DNA from: CAYJBP01 sp964368605
GTDB taxonomy: Bacteria > Bacillota > Dehalobacteriia > UBA4068
Reading direction: 5' to 3'
Assembly (NCBI GenBank): GCA_964368605.1
Contig: CAYJBP010000021.1
Location: forward strand, 1-28,306
Length of the DNA: 28,306 bases
Below the pieces are notes generated by a model. That model saw nothing but the letters and a program-made list of their open reading frames with translations, ran no database searches and had not been told where the DNA came from. Positions 15,430-22,192 of the stretch are shown here, in pieces. Numbering within the stretch: the stretch's first letter is position 1; each line of letters opens with the position of its first letter. The position numbers were made by a program, and so were the translations under genes.

Positions 15430-15966
15430 ATGGCAAGAGATTTCGGAAGAGATAATCGTGATCGTAATCGAGATAAAAACCAAGAACCACCGGAGTTTCA
15501 GGAAAAAGTAGTTTTTATTAACCGCGTGGCCAAAGTTGTAAAAGGCGGTCGTCGTTTTAGCTTCAGCGCTTTAGTTGTAGTTGGCGATGGCAAAGGCCGT
15601 GTTGGCATGGGCATGGGCAAAGCTGCCGAAGTGCCGGAAGCCATCCGCAAGGGTGTAGAAGATGCCAAAAAGCATTTAGTAAATGTGCCTATCTTAAACT
15701 CCACCGTGCCGCATGAAGTTATCGGCCGTTATGGTGCCGGCGCTGTTTTAATTAAGCCCGCTGCCAAAGGTACCGGTGTTATCGCCGGTGGCCCGGTGCG
15801 TGCCGTGCTTGAATTAGCCGGTGTAAAAAATATTTTGACCAAATCTTTGGGGTCGAATACAGCCATCAATATGGTTAGAGCAACCATTGCCGGGCTGGAA
15901 TCCTTAAAGACAGTAGAAGAAGTTGCTCGTCTAAGAGGTAAAACACCTGAAGAGATTTTGGGTTAA
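15430..15966 (+). CDS. rpsE: 30S ribosomal protein S5 (uS5)
   Basis: Body protein at the mRNA entrance, involved in decoding accuracy together with S4. 178 residues from ATG 15430, which is eight bases beyond AAGGAGGG; the ATG at 15424 is only about two bases from that site. The N-terminal 20 residues are charged (DFGRDNRDRNRDKNQ) and variable. The double-stranded RNA-binding-like domain follows, with FSALVVVGDGKGRVGMGMGK near residue 45, then the C-terminal S5 domain. Confidence 0.96.
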   Translation: MARDFGRDNRDRNRDKNQEPPEFQEKVVFINRVAKVVKGGRRFSFSALVVVGDGKGRVGMGMGKAAEVPEAIRKGVEDAKKHLVNVPILNSTVPHEVIGRYGAGAVLIKPAAKGTGVIAGGPVRAVLELAGVKNILTKSLGSNTAINMVRATIAGLESLKTVEEVARLRGKTPEEILG

Positions 15967-15979
15967 GGAGGGAATATTA

Positions 15980-16165
15980 ATGGCAAAAATCAAAATTTCC
16001 TTAACAAAAAGCCCGATTGGCTATAATAAAAAGCAAAGGGCAACCGCAGAATCCTTAGGTTTAAGAAAACTGCAATCTTCGGCAATCCATAATGATACTC
16101 CGGATATTAGGGGCAAAGTAGCAAGCATTGCACATTTGCTCACCGTAGAAGAAATTGCCGAGTAA
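15980..16165 (+). CDS. rpmD: 50S ribosomal protein L30 (uL30)
   Basis: Small large-subunit protein, 61 residues, family length for the bacterial form. MAKIKISLTKSPIGYNKKQR followed by LGLRKLQSSAIHNDTPDIRG is the expected pattern. AAGGAGGGAATATTA precedes the ATG. Located between rpsE and rplO as is standard in the spc cluster. Confidence 0.96.
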   Translation: MAKIKISLTKSPIGYNKKQRATAESLGLRKLQSSAIHNDTPDIRGKVASIAHLLTVEEIAE

Positions 16166-16182
16166 TAGGGAGGTGTAAGCAA

Positions 16183-16620
16183 ATGAAGCTTCATGAATTA
16201 GCCCCGGCTCCCGGTAGTCGTCAAAAGCCGCTAAGGGTGGGTCGTGGTACAGGCTCGGGCACTGGTAAAACCAGTGGTCGTGGTCATAAAGGCCAAAAAT
16301 CTCGCTCCGGCGGTGGTGTACGCCCCGGTTTTGAAGGCGGCCAAATGCCCCTTTCTCGCCGTTTGCCTAAGCGCGGTTTTACCAATGTTTGGAAAAAGCA
16401 AATCGTTAATATCGATTTAGGCGCCTTAGAGCAATTCGAGAATGGCACCGTAGTAACCACCGAGCTTTTAATCGAAAGCGGCCTAATTAAAAAAGCTGCC
16501 GACGGTGTTAAAGTTTTAAATAATGGCGAACTAACCAAAAAGTTAACCGTTAAGTTAGCCGCCAGCAAATCTGCAGAGGAAAAAATCACTGCTTTAGGCG
16601 GAAAAGTAGAGGTGAAGTAA
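16183..16620 (+). CDS. rplO: 50S ribosomal protein L15 (uL15)
   Basis: Late-assembly 23S rRNA protein. 145 residues. The Gly/Arg/Lys-rich N-terminal extension (VGRGTGSGTGKTSGRGHKGQ) threads into rRNA and is diagnostic, with RRLPKRGFTNVWKK in the middle. TAGGGAGGTG precedes the ATG. Its TAA directly abuts the secY GTG start, so secY is probably translated by coupling. Confidence 0.97.
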   Translation: MKLHELAPAPGSRQKPLRVGRGTGSGTGKTSGRGHKGQKSRSGGGVRPGFEGGQMPLSRRLPKRGFTNVWKKQIVNIDLGALEQFENGTVVTTELLIESGLIKKAADGVKVLNNGELTKKLTVKLAASKSAEEKITALGGKVEVK

Positions 16621-17874
16621 GTGTTTCAGACATTGATTAATGCTTGCAAAATCCCCGAAGTAAGAGCTAAATTATTATTTACTTTAGCCATGCTCGCCAT
16701 CTTTCGCCTAGGTTCGCATATACCGGTTCCCGGTATCGATCCTAGCCAAGTAGAAGCTTTGCTGGGTAATGATTTGTTCGGCATGGCCGATATCCTTACC
16801 GGTGGCGCTTTGCTTAATCTAACCATCTTTGCTATGGGTATTATTCCCTATATTAATGCCTCGATTATTATTCAGCTATTAACCATGGTTGTACCGTATT
16901 TCGAGCGTTTAGCTAAAGAAGGCCAAGAAGGCAGAAAAAAAATGAGCCAATATACCCGTTATGGGGCAGTTGGTTTAGGTTTTATCCAGGCTTTAGTTAT
17001 GTCGATTTATTTACAAAGCGCCATGGCTAATCCCGGGGTGTGGACCATCTTAGTTTCGGCCATTACCTTAACCGCCGGTACTGCATTTTTAATGTGGTTG
17101 GGCGAATTAATTACCGAGCATGGTATCGGTAATGGTATTTCTTTAATAATCTTTGGCGGTATCGTTTCGCGTTTACCGGCAGGTATTAATACTTTAGTGC
17201 AATATGTACAAACCGGTACTACCTCGGTTATTGCGGTTATTATCTTTGTAATAGTTGCAGTATTGATGGTAACAGGTGTTGTAGCAGTACAGGAAGCCCA
17301 AAGAAGGGTACCTGTACAATATGCCAAAAGGGTTGTAGGGCGTAAGATGTATGGTGGCCAAAGCACCCATATCCCGATGAAAATCAATCAAGCCGGTGTT
17401 ATCCCGATTATTTTCTCGACAGCTATTCTTACTTTCCCCGGTATTATCGCCGGATTTTTCCCCGATAATGCTTTTGCCCAAGGCGTATTAAATGTTCTTA
17501 ATTTCCAGCATCCGGTATATATTATTCTATATGCCATCTTTATCTTTGGTTTTACCTATTTTTATACAGCAGCTACTTTTAATACAGTTGATATTGCTGA
17601 TAATTTGCGTAAAAATGGTGGTTTTATCCCCGGCTTACGCCCGGGTAGGCCTACCGGTGAATACCTTGATAAAGTATTATCCAGGCTAACATTTTCCGGA
17701 GCAACCTTTTTAACTATTATTGCTTTAATGCCCAGCATTTTTATGGCCATATCGGGCATGAATCTTTATTTCGGCGGTACTTCTTTATTGATTGCTGTTG
17801 GTGTAGCACTTGATACCATGAAGCAGATAGAATCGCATTTATTAATGCGCCACTATCAGGGCTTTATGAAATAA
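16621..17874 (+). CDS. secY: Protein translocase subunit SecY
   Basis: Membrane channel through which Sec substrates pass, working with SecE, SecG and SecA, and with SRP-ribosome complexes for membrane proteins. 417 residues with the expected ten membrane segments. The plug region near residues 60-75 (GGALLNLTIFAMGIIPYINA in part) and the cytosolic loops EGQEGRKKMSQYTRY and RRVPVQYAKR are conserved. GTG start directly after the rplO stop, with AGAGGTG as the binding site. Usual position at the end of the spc cluster. Confidence 0.97.
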   Translation: MFQTLINACKIPEVRAKLLFTLAMLAIFRLGSHIPVPGIDPSQVEALLGNDLFGMADILTGGALLNLTIFAMGIIPYINASIIIQLLTMVVPYFERLAKEGQEGRKKMSQYTRYGAVGLGFIQALVMSIYLQSAMANPGVWTILVSAITLTAGTAFLMWLGELITEHGIGNGISLIIFGGIVSRLPAGINTLVQYVQTGTTSVIAVIIFVIVAVLMVTGVVAVQEAQRRVPVQYAKRVVGRKMYGGQSTHIPMKINQAGVIPIIFSTAILTFPGIIAGFFPDNAFAQGVLNVLNFQHPVYIILYAIFIFGFTYFYTAATFNTVDIADNLRKNGGFIPGLRPGRPTGEYLDKVLSRLTFSGATFLTIIALMPSIFMAISGMNLYFGGTSLLIAVGVALDTMKQIESHLLMRHYQGFMK

Positions 17875-17888
17875 AGGGGACTAAGTTC

Positions 17889-18545
17889 ATGCAAATAATT
17901 TTATTGGGCCCTCCCGGTGCGGGTAAGGGTACTCAATCCGATAATTTGGTAAAAATGCTTGCTATTCCTCATATCTCCACCGGGGATATGTTTAGGGCAG
18001 CTATTAAATCGGCTACTCCTTTAGGCATCGAGGCCAATAACTATATGCATCAGGGTTTATTGGTGCCCGATAGCCTAACGATAGCCATAGTAAAGGATCG
18101 GCTAAAACAAGTAGATTGCAAAGATGGCTTCTTACTGGATGGCTTTCCGCGCACAATTGCTCAGGCCGAGGCCTTAGATCAAATTTTAGAAGAACTAAAT
18201 TTACCGATAACAACAGTGCTAAATATTAATGTTCCTAAGGAAAAGCTTATTAGCCGCCTTACCGGTAGATGGATGTGTTCTGGTTGCGGCAGTATTTATC
18301 ATCTGCTATATAATGCTCCGGCGGTCGAAGGTGTGTGCGATACTTGCGATAGCCACCTATATCAGCGCAATGATGATAAAGCGGAAACTGTCAATAGCCG
18401 ATTAGATGTGTACGAAGAACAAACCGCGCCCTTGATTGCCTATTATCAGCAAAAGCAACTTTTGCAAGATATAGATGGCGATCAGCCAATGAATCAGGTT
18501 TTAGATGATTTGGGCAAGGCGCTAAATAAGTTTGATGATAACTAA
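17889..18545 (+). CDS. adk: Adenylate kinase with zinc-binding lid
   Basis: Cytosolic enzyme converting ATP + AMP to 2 ADP. 218 residues. The P-loop GPPGAGKGTQ is at residues 7-16, the AMP-binding segment HISTGDMFRAAI near 28-39, and DGFPRTIAQA near 84-93. The lid carries four cysteines (130, 133, 150, 153) in C-X2-C-X16-C-X2-C, the zinc-binding form usual in Gram-positive bacteria. Downstream of secY as usual, but followed by a KOW protein rather than map. Confidence 0.97.
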   Translation: MQIILLGPPGAGKGTQSDNLVKMLAIPHISTGDMFRAAIKSATPLGIEANNYMHQGLLVPDSLTIAIVKDRLKQVDCKDGFLLDGFPRTIAQAEALDQILEELNLPITTVLNINVPKEKLISRLTGRWMCSGCGSIYHLLYNAPAVEGVCDTCDSHLYQRNDDKAETVNSRLDVYEEQTAPLIAYYQQKQLLQDIDGDQPMNQVLDDLGKALNKFDDN

Positions 18546-18608
18546 TCTGATTCGGTTACTCTCGTTTTCATTTGTTAAGAGTTAGTAGATATTTTCAAAG
18601 GGGAAAGT

Positions 18609-18944
18609 ATGGGCAGGATTTTACTCCATATCGAAAACACTATTAATACTAAGGAAAAAGACCTACTAACCTCAAAGTATGATTTAGCCTTAGGGCAAAT
18701 AGTAAAATCATTAACGGGGCGAGATAAAGATAATTATTATTTAATTATTGGTTTTGATAATAATAAACTTGTCTTGGCCGATGGCCGCAAGCGCCCTGTT
18801 AATTTCCCCAAAAAGAAAAATATCCGCCATGTCCAAAAATGCAATTTGTTTGCGGCTGATCAAACTGTTTTTAGACAAGGCAATAGTTTAACTGATGAAC
18901 AAGTACGGGCTTACCTTAAGGCAAGCCGGTTGCTTAGCAAGTGA
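18609..18944 (+). CDS. KOW-domain RNA-binding protein (L14e-like), function unknown
   Basis: Small basic protein of 111 residues. The core from about residue 25 (LALGQIVKSLTGRDKDNYYL, then VLADGRKRPVNFPKKKNIRHVQ) matches the short KOW-type proteins, related to eukaryotic and archaeal L14e/L6e, that many Clostridia encode just before infA. Here there are some 22 extra N-terminal residues (MGRILLHIENTINTKEKD) and about 35 after the core, longer than the usual 80-95-residue family member as I know it. AAAGGGGAAAG sets the start. A role in ribosome binding or assembly is inferred from the neighbourhood only. Confidence 0.8.
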   Translation: MGRILLHIENTINTKEKDLLTSKYDLALGQIVKSLTGRDKDNYYLIIGFDNNKLVLADGRKRPVNFPKKKNIRHVQKCNLFAADQTVFRQGNSLTDEQVRAYLKASRLLSK

Positions 18945-18964
18945 ATTGAATAAGGAGGGCAAAT

Positions 18965-19183
18965 ATGTCTAAACAAGATGCGATTGAAATCGACGGTGTT
19001 GTAATAGAGCCATTGCCAAATGCGATGTTTACAGTAGAACTTAGCAATGGTCATCGGATTTTGGCGCATATTTCCGGCAAAATTCGCACCAACTATATCC
19101 GAATATTGCCGGGCGATAAAGTAACGGTTGAATTGAGTCCTTATGATTTAAAGCGGGGCCGAATCACCTATAGATATAAATAG
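18965..19183 (+). CDS. infA: Translation initiation factor IF-1
   Basis: OB-fold factor that occupies the A site during initiation with IF-2 and IF-3. 72 residues, exactly the family length. The conserved LPNAMFTVELSNGHRILAHISGKIR core (shown as LPNAMFTVEL and HISGKIR) and the end DLKRGRITYRYK are diagnostic. AAGGAGGGCAAAT precedes the ATG. Followed by rpmJ and rpsM in the usual order. Confidence 0.97.
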   Translation: MSKQDAIEIDGVVIEPLPNAMFTVELSNGHRILAHISGKIRTNYIRILPGDKVTVELSPYDLKRGRITYRYK

Positions 19184-19216
19184 TATGGATTGTGCTTAAT
19201 ATAAGGAGGTTTTTCG

Positions 19217-19330
19217 ATGAAGGTTAGAGCTTCTGTAAAACCAATATGCGAAAAGTGTAAAGTAATTAAAAGACGGGGCAAAGTAATGGTAATTTGCTCC
19301 AATACCAAGCATAAGCAAACCCAAGGTTAA
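19217..19330 (+). CDS. rpmJ: 50S ribosomal protein L36 (bL36), zinc type
   Basis: 37-residue large-subunit protein with one zinc ribbon. It reads MKVRASVKPICEKCKVIKRR followed by GKVMVICSNTKHKQTQG. Ligands are C11, C14, C27 and H32, the zinc-binding form. Starts at ATG 19217, seven bases after AAGGAGG. Too short to stand out by length alone, but its position between infA and rpsM and its sequence make the call secure. Confidence 0.97.
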   Translation: MKVRASVKPICEKCKVIKRRGKVMVICSNTKHKQTQG

Positions 19331-19364
19331 TTGGGTAGTGTATATTTTGGAGGTGTTACATTAA

Positions 19365-19736
19365 ATGGCACGTATTGCTGGCGTAGACTTGCCCAGAGAT
19401 AAAAGGGTAGAAATAGGTCTTACCTATATTTATGGTGTAGGCTTAAAAACTTCTCAAAAAATTCTTGCCGAAGCCGGGGTTAATCCCGATACCCGCGTAA
19501 GAGATTTAACCGAAGACGAAACGATTAAAATCCGCGAAGTTTTAGGACGCACCTGTCATGTTGAGGGCGATTTACGCCGAGAAATTGCCCTAAATATTAA
19601 ACGTTTAGGCGAAATCGGTTGCTATCGCGGTATTCGTCATCGCAGAGGCTTGCCGGTTCGTGGGCAAAAAACCAAAACCAATGCCCGTACCCGTAAAGGT
19701 CCTAAGCGTACAGTAGGCGCTAAAAGGAAGAAATAA
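19365..19736 (+). CDS. rpsM: 30S ribosomal protein S13 (uS13)
   Basis: Head protein with a C-terminal tail toward the P-site tRNA, forming bridges to L5. 123 residues. MARIAGVDLPRDKRVEIGLTYIYG region (beginning MARIAGVDLPRDKRVEI), GCYRGIRHRRGLPVRGQKTK and the Lys/Arg-rich tail are family features. GGAGGTGTTACATTAA precedes the ATG. First ribosomal gene of the alpha cluster. Confidence 0.97.
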   Translation: MARIAGVDLPRDKRVEIGLTYIYGVGLKTSQKILAEAGVNPDTRVRDLTEDETIKIREVLGRTCHVEGDLRREIALNIKRLGEIGCYRGIRHRRGLPVRGQKTKTNARTRKGPKRTVGAKRKK

Positions 19737-19753
19737 GAAAGGAGGTTAAGATT

Positions 19754-20140
19754 ATGGCTCGTAGACAAACGAGAAGAAGAAAAGACAGAAAAAATATCGA
19801 TTCCGGGGTGGCTCATATTCAGTCCACCTTTAATAATACTTTAATTAGTATTACCGATAAAAGCGGTAATGCCATATCTTGGTCCTCCGCAGGAGCCATG
19901 GGCTTTAAGGGTTCGCGTAAAAGCACCCCTTTTGCTGCCCAAATGGCTGCTGAAGTAGCTGCTAAAGAAGCTATGGAGCATGGTATGCGTTCGGTAGAAT
20001 GTTTAGTAAAAGGCCCCGGTTCGGGCCGCGAAGCAGCTATCCGCTCTTTGCAAGCCGCCGGGCTTGAAGTTAGCATGATTAAAGATGTTACTCCTATTCC
20101 TCATAATGGCTGCAGACCGCCTAAGAGAAGAAGAGTATAA
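19754..20140 (+). CDS. rpsK: 30S ribosomal protein S11 (uS11)
   Basis: Platform protein near the E site and the Shine-Dalgarno helix. 128 residues. STFNNTLISITDKSGNAISW, then SSAGAMGFKGSRKSTPFAAQ, and the C-terminal PIPHNGCRPPKRRRV are diagnostic; the asparagine-glycine in PHNGC is the isoaspartate site in E. coli. AAAGGAGG precedes the ATG. Confidence 0.97.
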   Translation: MARRQTRRRKDRKNIDSGVAHIQSTFNNTLISITDKSGNAISWSSAGAMGFKGSRKSTPFAAQMAAEVAAKEAMEHGMRSVECLVKGPGSGREAAIRSLQAAGLEVSMIKDVTPIPHNGCRPPKRRRV

Positions 20141-20155
20141 CAGGAGGTGAGCTAA

Positions 20156-20743
20156 ATGGCAGTAAATAGAGATCCAATTTTGAAAAAATGCCGTTCTTTA
20201 GGCATCGAGCCTACTTGGATGGGTATTCATAAAGAATCCGATCGTCAACCCAAAAAATCCAATAAAAAAATGAGCAACTATGGTATGCAATTGCGCGAAA
20301 AACAAAAAGCCAAGTTTATTTACGGCGTTTTGGAAAAGCAATTCCGCAATACCTTTAAAAAGGCCGAAAAGAAAAAAGGCTTAACCGGTGAAAACTTATT
20401 GATTATGCTGGAAAGCCGCTTGGATAATATTGTTTTCCGCCTTGGCTTTGCTTCCTCTCGTAGAGAAGCCCGCCAATTGGTAACCCATGGCCATTTTATG
20501 GTTAATGGCAAAAAGGTGGATATCCCTTCCTATGCTTGCAAGGCAGGCGATACTATTCAAGTAAAAGAAAAGAGCATCAACTCTCCCAAATTTAAGGAAA
20601 TGAAAGGCTCTTTGGTTGCTGTTCCGGCTTGGTTATCTACCGATTTGGAAAAATTCGAGGGTAAAGTAATCGAATTACCTAACCGCGAGCAAATCGATGT
20701 GCCGGTTGACGAGCAGCTAATCGTTGAATTATATTCTAAGTAA
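20156..20743 (+). CDS. rpsD: 30S ribosomal protein S4 (uS4), cysteine-free clostridial type
   Basis: Primary binder of the 16S rRNA 5' domain, at the mRNA entrance, affecting decoding accuracy. 195 residues. The N-terminal part begins MAVNRDPILKKCRSLGIEPT and lacks the four-ligand zinc motif of many S4 proteins, resembling the variant seen in Clostridia. The S4 RNA-binding domain is around residues 92-155 (RLDNIVFRLGFASSRREARQ, then VNGKKVDIPS). ACAGGAGGTG precedes the ATG. In E. coli, S4 represses the alpha operon; no such site was recognised here. Confidence 0.96.
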   Translation: MAVNRDPILKKCRSLGIEPTWMGIHKESDRQPKKSNKKMSNYGMQLREKQKAKFIYGVLEKQFRNTFKKAEKKKGLTGENLLIMLESRLDNIVFRLGFASSRREARQLVTHGHFMVNGKKVDIPSYACKAGDTIQVKEKSINSPKFKEMKGSLVAVPAWLSTDLEKFEGKVIELPNREQIDVPVDEQLIVELYSK

Positions 20744-20811
20744 AATTGTATTCCCTAAAAGGCATCCGTAACAGGTAGCCCGGAAAATGTTCAATATTAG
20801 GAGGGTTTAAT

Positions 20812-21759
20812 TTGTTTGGAATTGAAAAGCCAAGAATACAATGCGAAAAAATGGAAGCCGATAATTCTTATGGCAGATTTGTGGTAGAGCCTCTCGAGCG
20901 AGGCTATGGCATGACTTTAGGCAATTCCCTAAGAAGGGTTCTGTTATCTTCTTTGCCGGGAGCTGCGGTTACCGCTGTAAAAATTGATGGTGTATTGCAT
21001 GAGTTTTCTACCGCCCCCGGGGTGGTAGAGGATATTACCGATATCATCCTTAATTTAAAAAAGCTGGCCGTAAAAATGCATTGTGATGATCCGCGCACTA
21101 TTTTTATCGATGCAAATGGTGCCGGCCAAGTATTTGCTTCCGATATCAAAACCGACCCCGATGTAGAAATTTTAAATCCCGATCATTATATCGCCACCTT
21201 AGACGAGGGCGGCGCCTTAAGGATGGAAATTTCGGTAGCAAAGGGTAGGGGTTATGTTAGCGCCGAGAAGAATAAACAAGAGGGCCAGCCGATTGGAATT
21301 ATCCCGGTTGATTCACTTTTCTCGCCGGTAATCAAAGTTAATTTTGCAGTAGAAGATACCAGGGTTGGTCAGCATACCGACTATGACAAGCTAACCTTAG
21401 ATGTTTGGACAGATTGCACAATTTGCCCGGACGAAGCAATTAGCGCATCTGCTCATATTCTTACCGAATACCTGGATTTATTCGTAGAATTAACCGAATC
21501 GATGTCTACCGAAGTTACTTTAATCGAAAAAGAAGATAGCAAAAAAGATAAACTGATGGAAATGACCATCGAAGAGCTCGATTTTTCGGTACGTTCCTAC
21601 AATTGCTTAAAGCGGGCCGGTATCCATACCGCCCAGGAGTTGGCCAATAAGAGCGAAGATGAAATGATGAAGGTTCGCAACTTAGGGCGCAAATCCTTAG
21701 AAGAAGTAATTAGCAAGCTTGCTGAGCTGGGTTTATCCTTGCGCAGAAGCGATGATTAA
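20812..21759 (+). CDS. rpoA: DNA-directed RNA polymerase subunit alpha
   Basis: Scaffold subunit for RNA polymerase assembly and contact point for activators and UP elements. 315 residues with a TTG start at 20812, seven bases after TTAGGAGGG. The N-terminal dimerisation domain (to about residue 230) contains FVVEPLERGYGMTLGNSLRR. The C-terminal domain (from about 250) contains ELDFSVRSYNCLKRAGI and VRNLGRKSLEEVISKLAELG, the DNA- and factor-binding helices. 68 noncoding bases precede it with no clear promoter. Confidence 0.97.
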   Translation: MFGIEKPRIQCEKMEADNSYGRFVVEPLERGYGMTLGNSLRRVLLSSLPGAAVTAVKIDGVLHEFSTAPGVVEDITDIILNLKKLAVKMHCDDPRTIFIDANGAGQVFASDIKTDPDVEILNPDHYIATLDEGGALRMEISVAKGRGYVSAEKNKQEGQPIGIIPVDSLFSPVIKVNFAVEDTRVGQHTDYDKLTLDVWTDCTICPDEAISASAHILTEYLDLFVELTESMSTEVTLIEKEDSKKDKLMEMTIEELDFSVRSYNCLKRAGIHTAQELANKSEDEMMKVRNLGRKSLEEVISKLAELGLSLRRSDD

Positions 21760-21790
21760 TTGAGCACCACTTAAGAAGGAGGAACTTAAA

Positions 21791-22129
21791 ATGGCTTACC
21801 GCAGGTTGGGAGTGAAAAGCGCACATCGCAGATCTATGTTGCGTAATGCTGCTACCTCACTTCTAAAACATGGCAAAATCGAAACCACGGAGCCACGGGC
21901 TAAAGAGATTGCCTCTGTGGCCGAGAAAATGATCACCTTAGGCAAAAAAGGTGATTTGGCTGCCCGCCGTATGGCTTTGGCTTATTTAATGGAAGAAGAT
22001 GTAGTCAGCAAAGTATTTGGCGAAACCGCTCAAAAATATGCCGACCGTCAAGGGGGTTATACCCGTATTATCCGTTTAGGCAAAAGACGTGGCGATGCTG
22101 CAACCATAGTTTTATTAGAACTGGTATAA
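21791..22129 (+). CDS. rplQ: 50S ribosomal protein L17 (bL17)
   Basis: Large-subunit protein near the exit tunnel. 112 residues, the usual length for the short bacterial form. MAYRRLGVKSAHRRSMLRNAA (as MAYRRLGVKSAHRRS then MLRNAATSLL) and the end GYTRIIRLGKRRGDAATIVL are characteristic. AAGGAGGAAC precedes the ATG. It is the last gene of the ribosomal block and is followed by a strong terminator. Confidence 0.97.
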   Translation: MAYRRLGVKSAHRRSMLRNAATSLLKHGKIETTEPRAKEIASVAEKMITLGKKGDLAARRMALAYLMEEDVVSKVFGETAQKYADRQGGYTRIIRLGKRRGDAATIVLLELV

Positions 22130-22138
22130 TTTGCAGCC

Positions 22139-22178
22139 GGGGCGGTAAACTTCTTAAGAAGTTGCCGCCCCCTTTTTT
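22139..22178 (+). terminator. Intrinsic terminator after rplQ
   Basis: GGGGCGG (22139-22145) pairs with CCGCCCC (22165-22171). An upper stem AACTTC/GAAGTT (22148-22153/22158-22163) closes on a TTAA loop. One more C and then six T residues (22173-22178) follow. Textbook rho-independent terminator at the end of the ribosomal gene block. The ecfA start is only 14 bases after the last T. Confidence 0.92.
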
Positions 22179-22192
22179 AGGAGAACCCTTAA

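Noticed and set aside
17007..17387. Minus-strand open frame of 126 codons opposite secY
   Set aside because: Threonine/isoleucine-rich translation expected from the reverse of a hydrophobic gene; no independent support.
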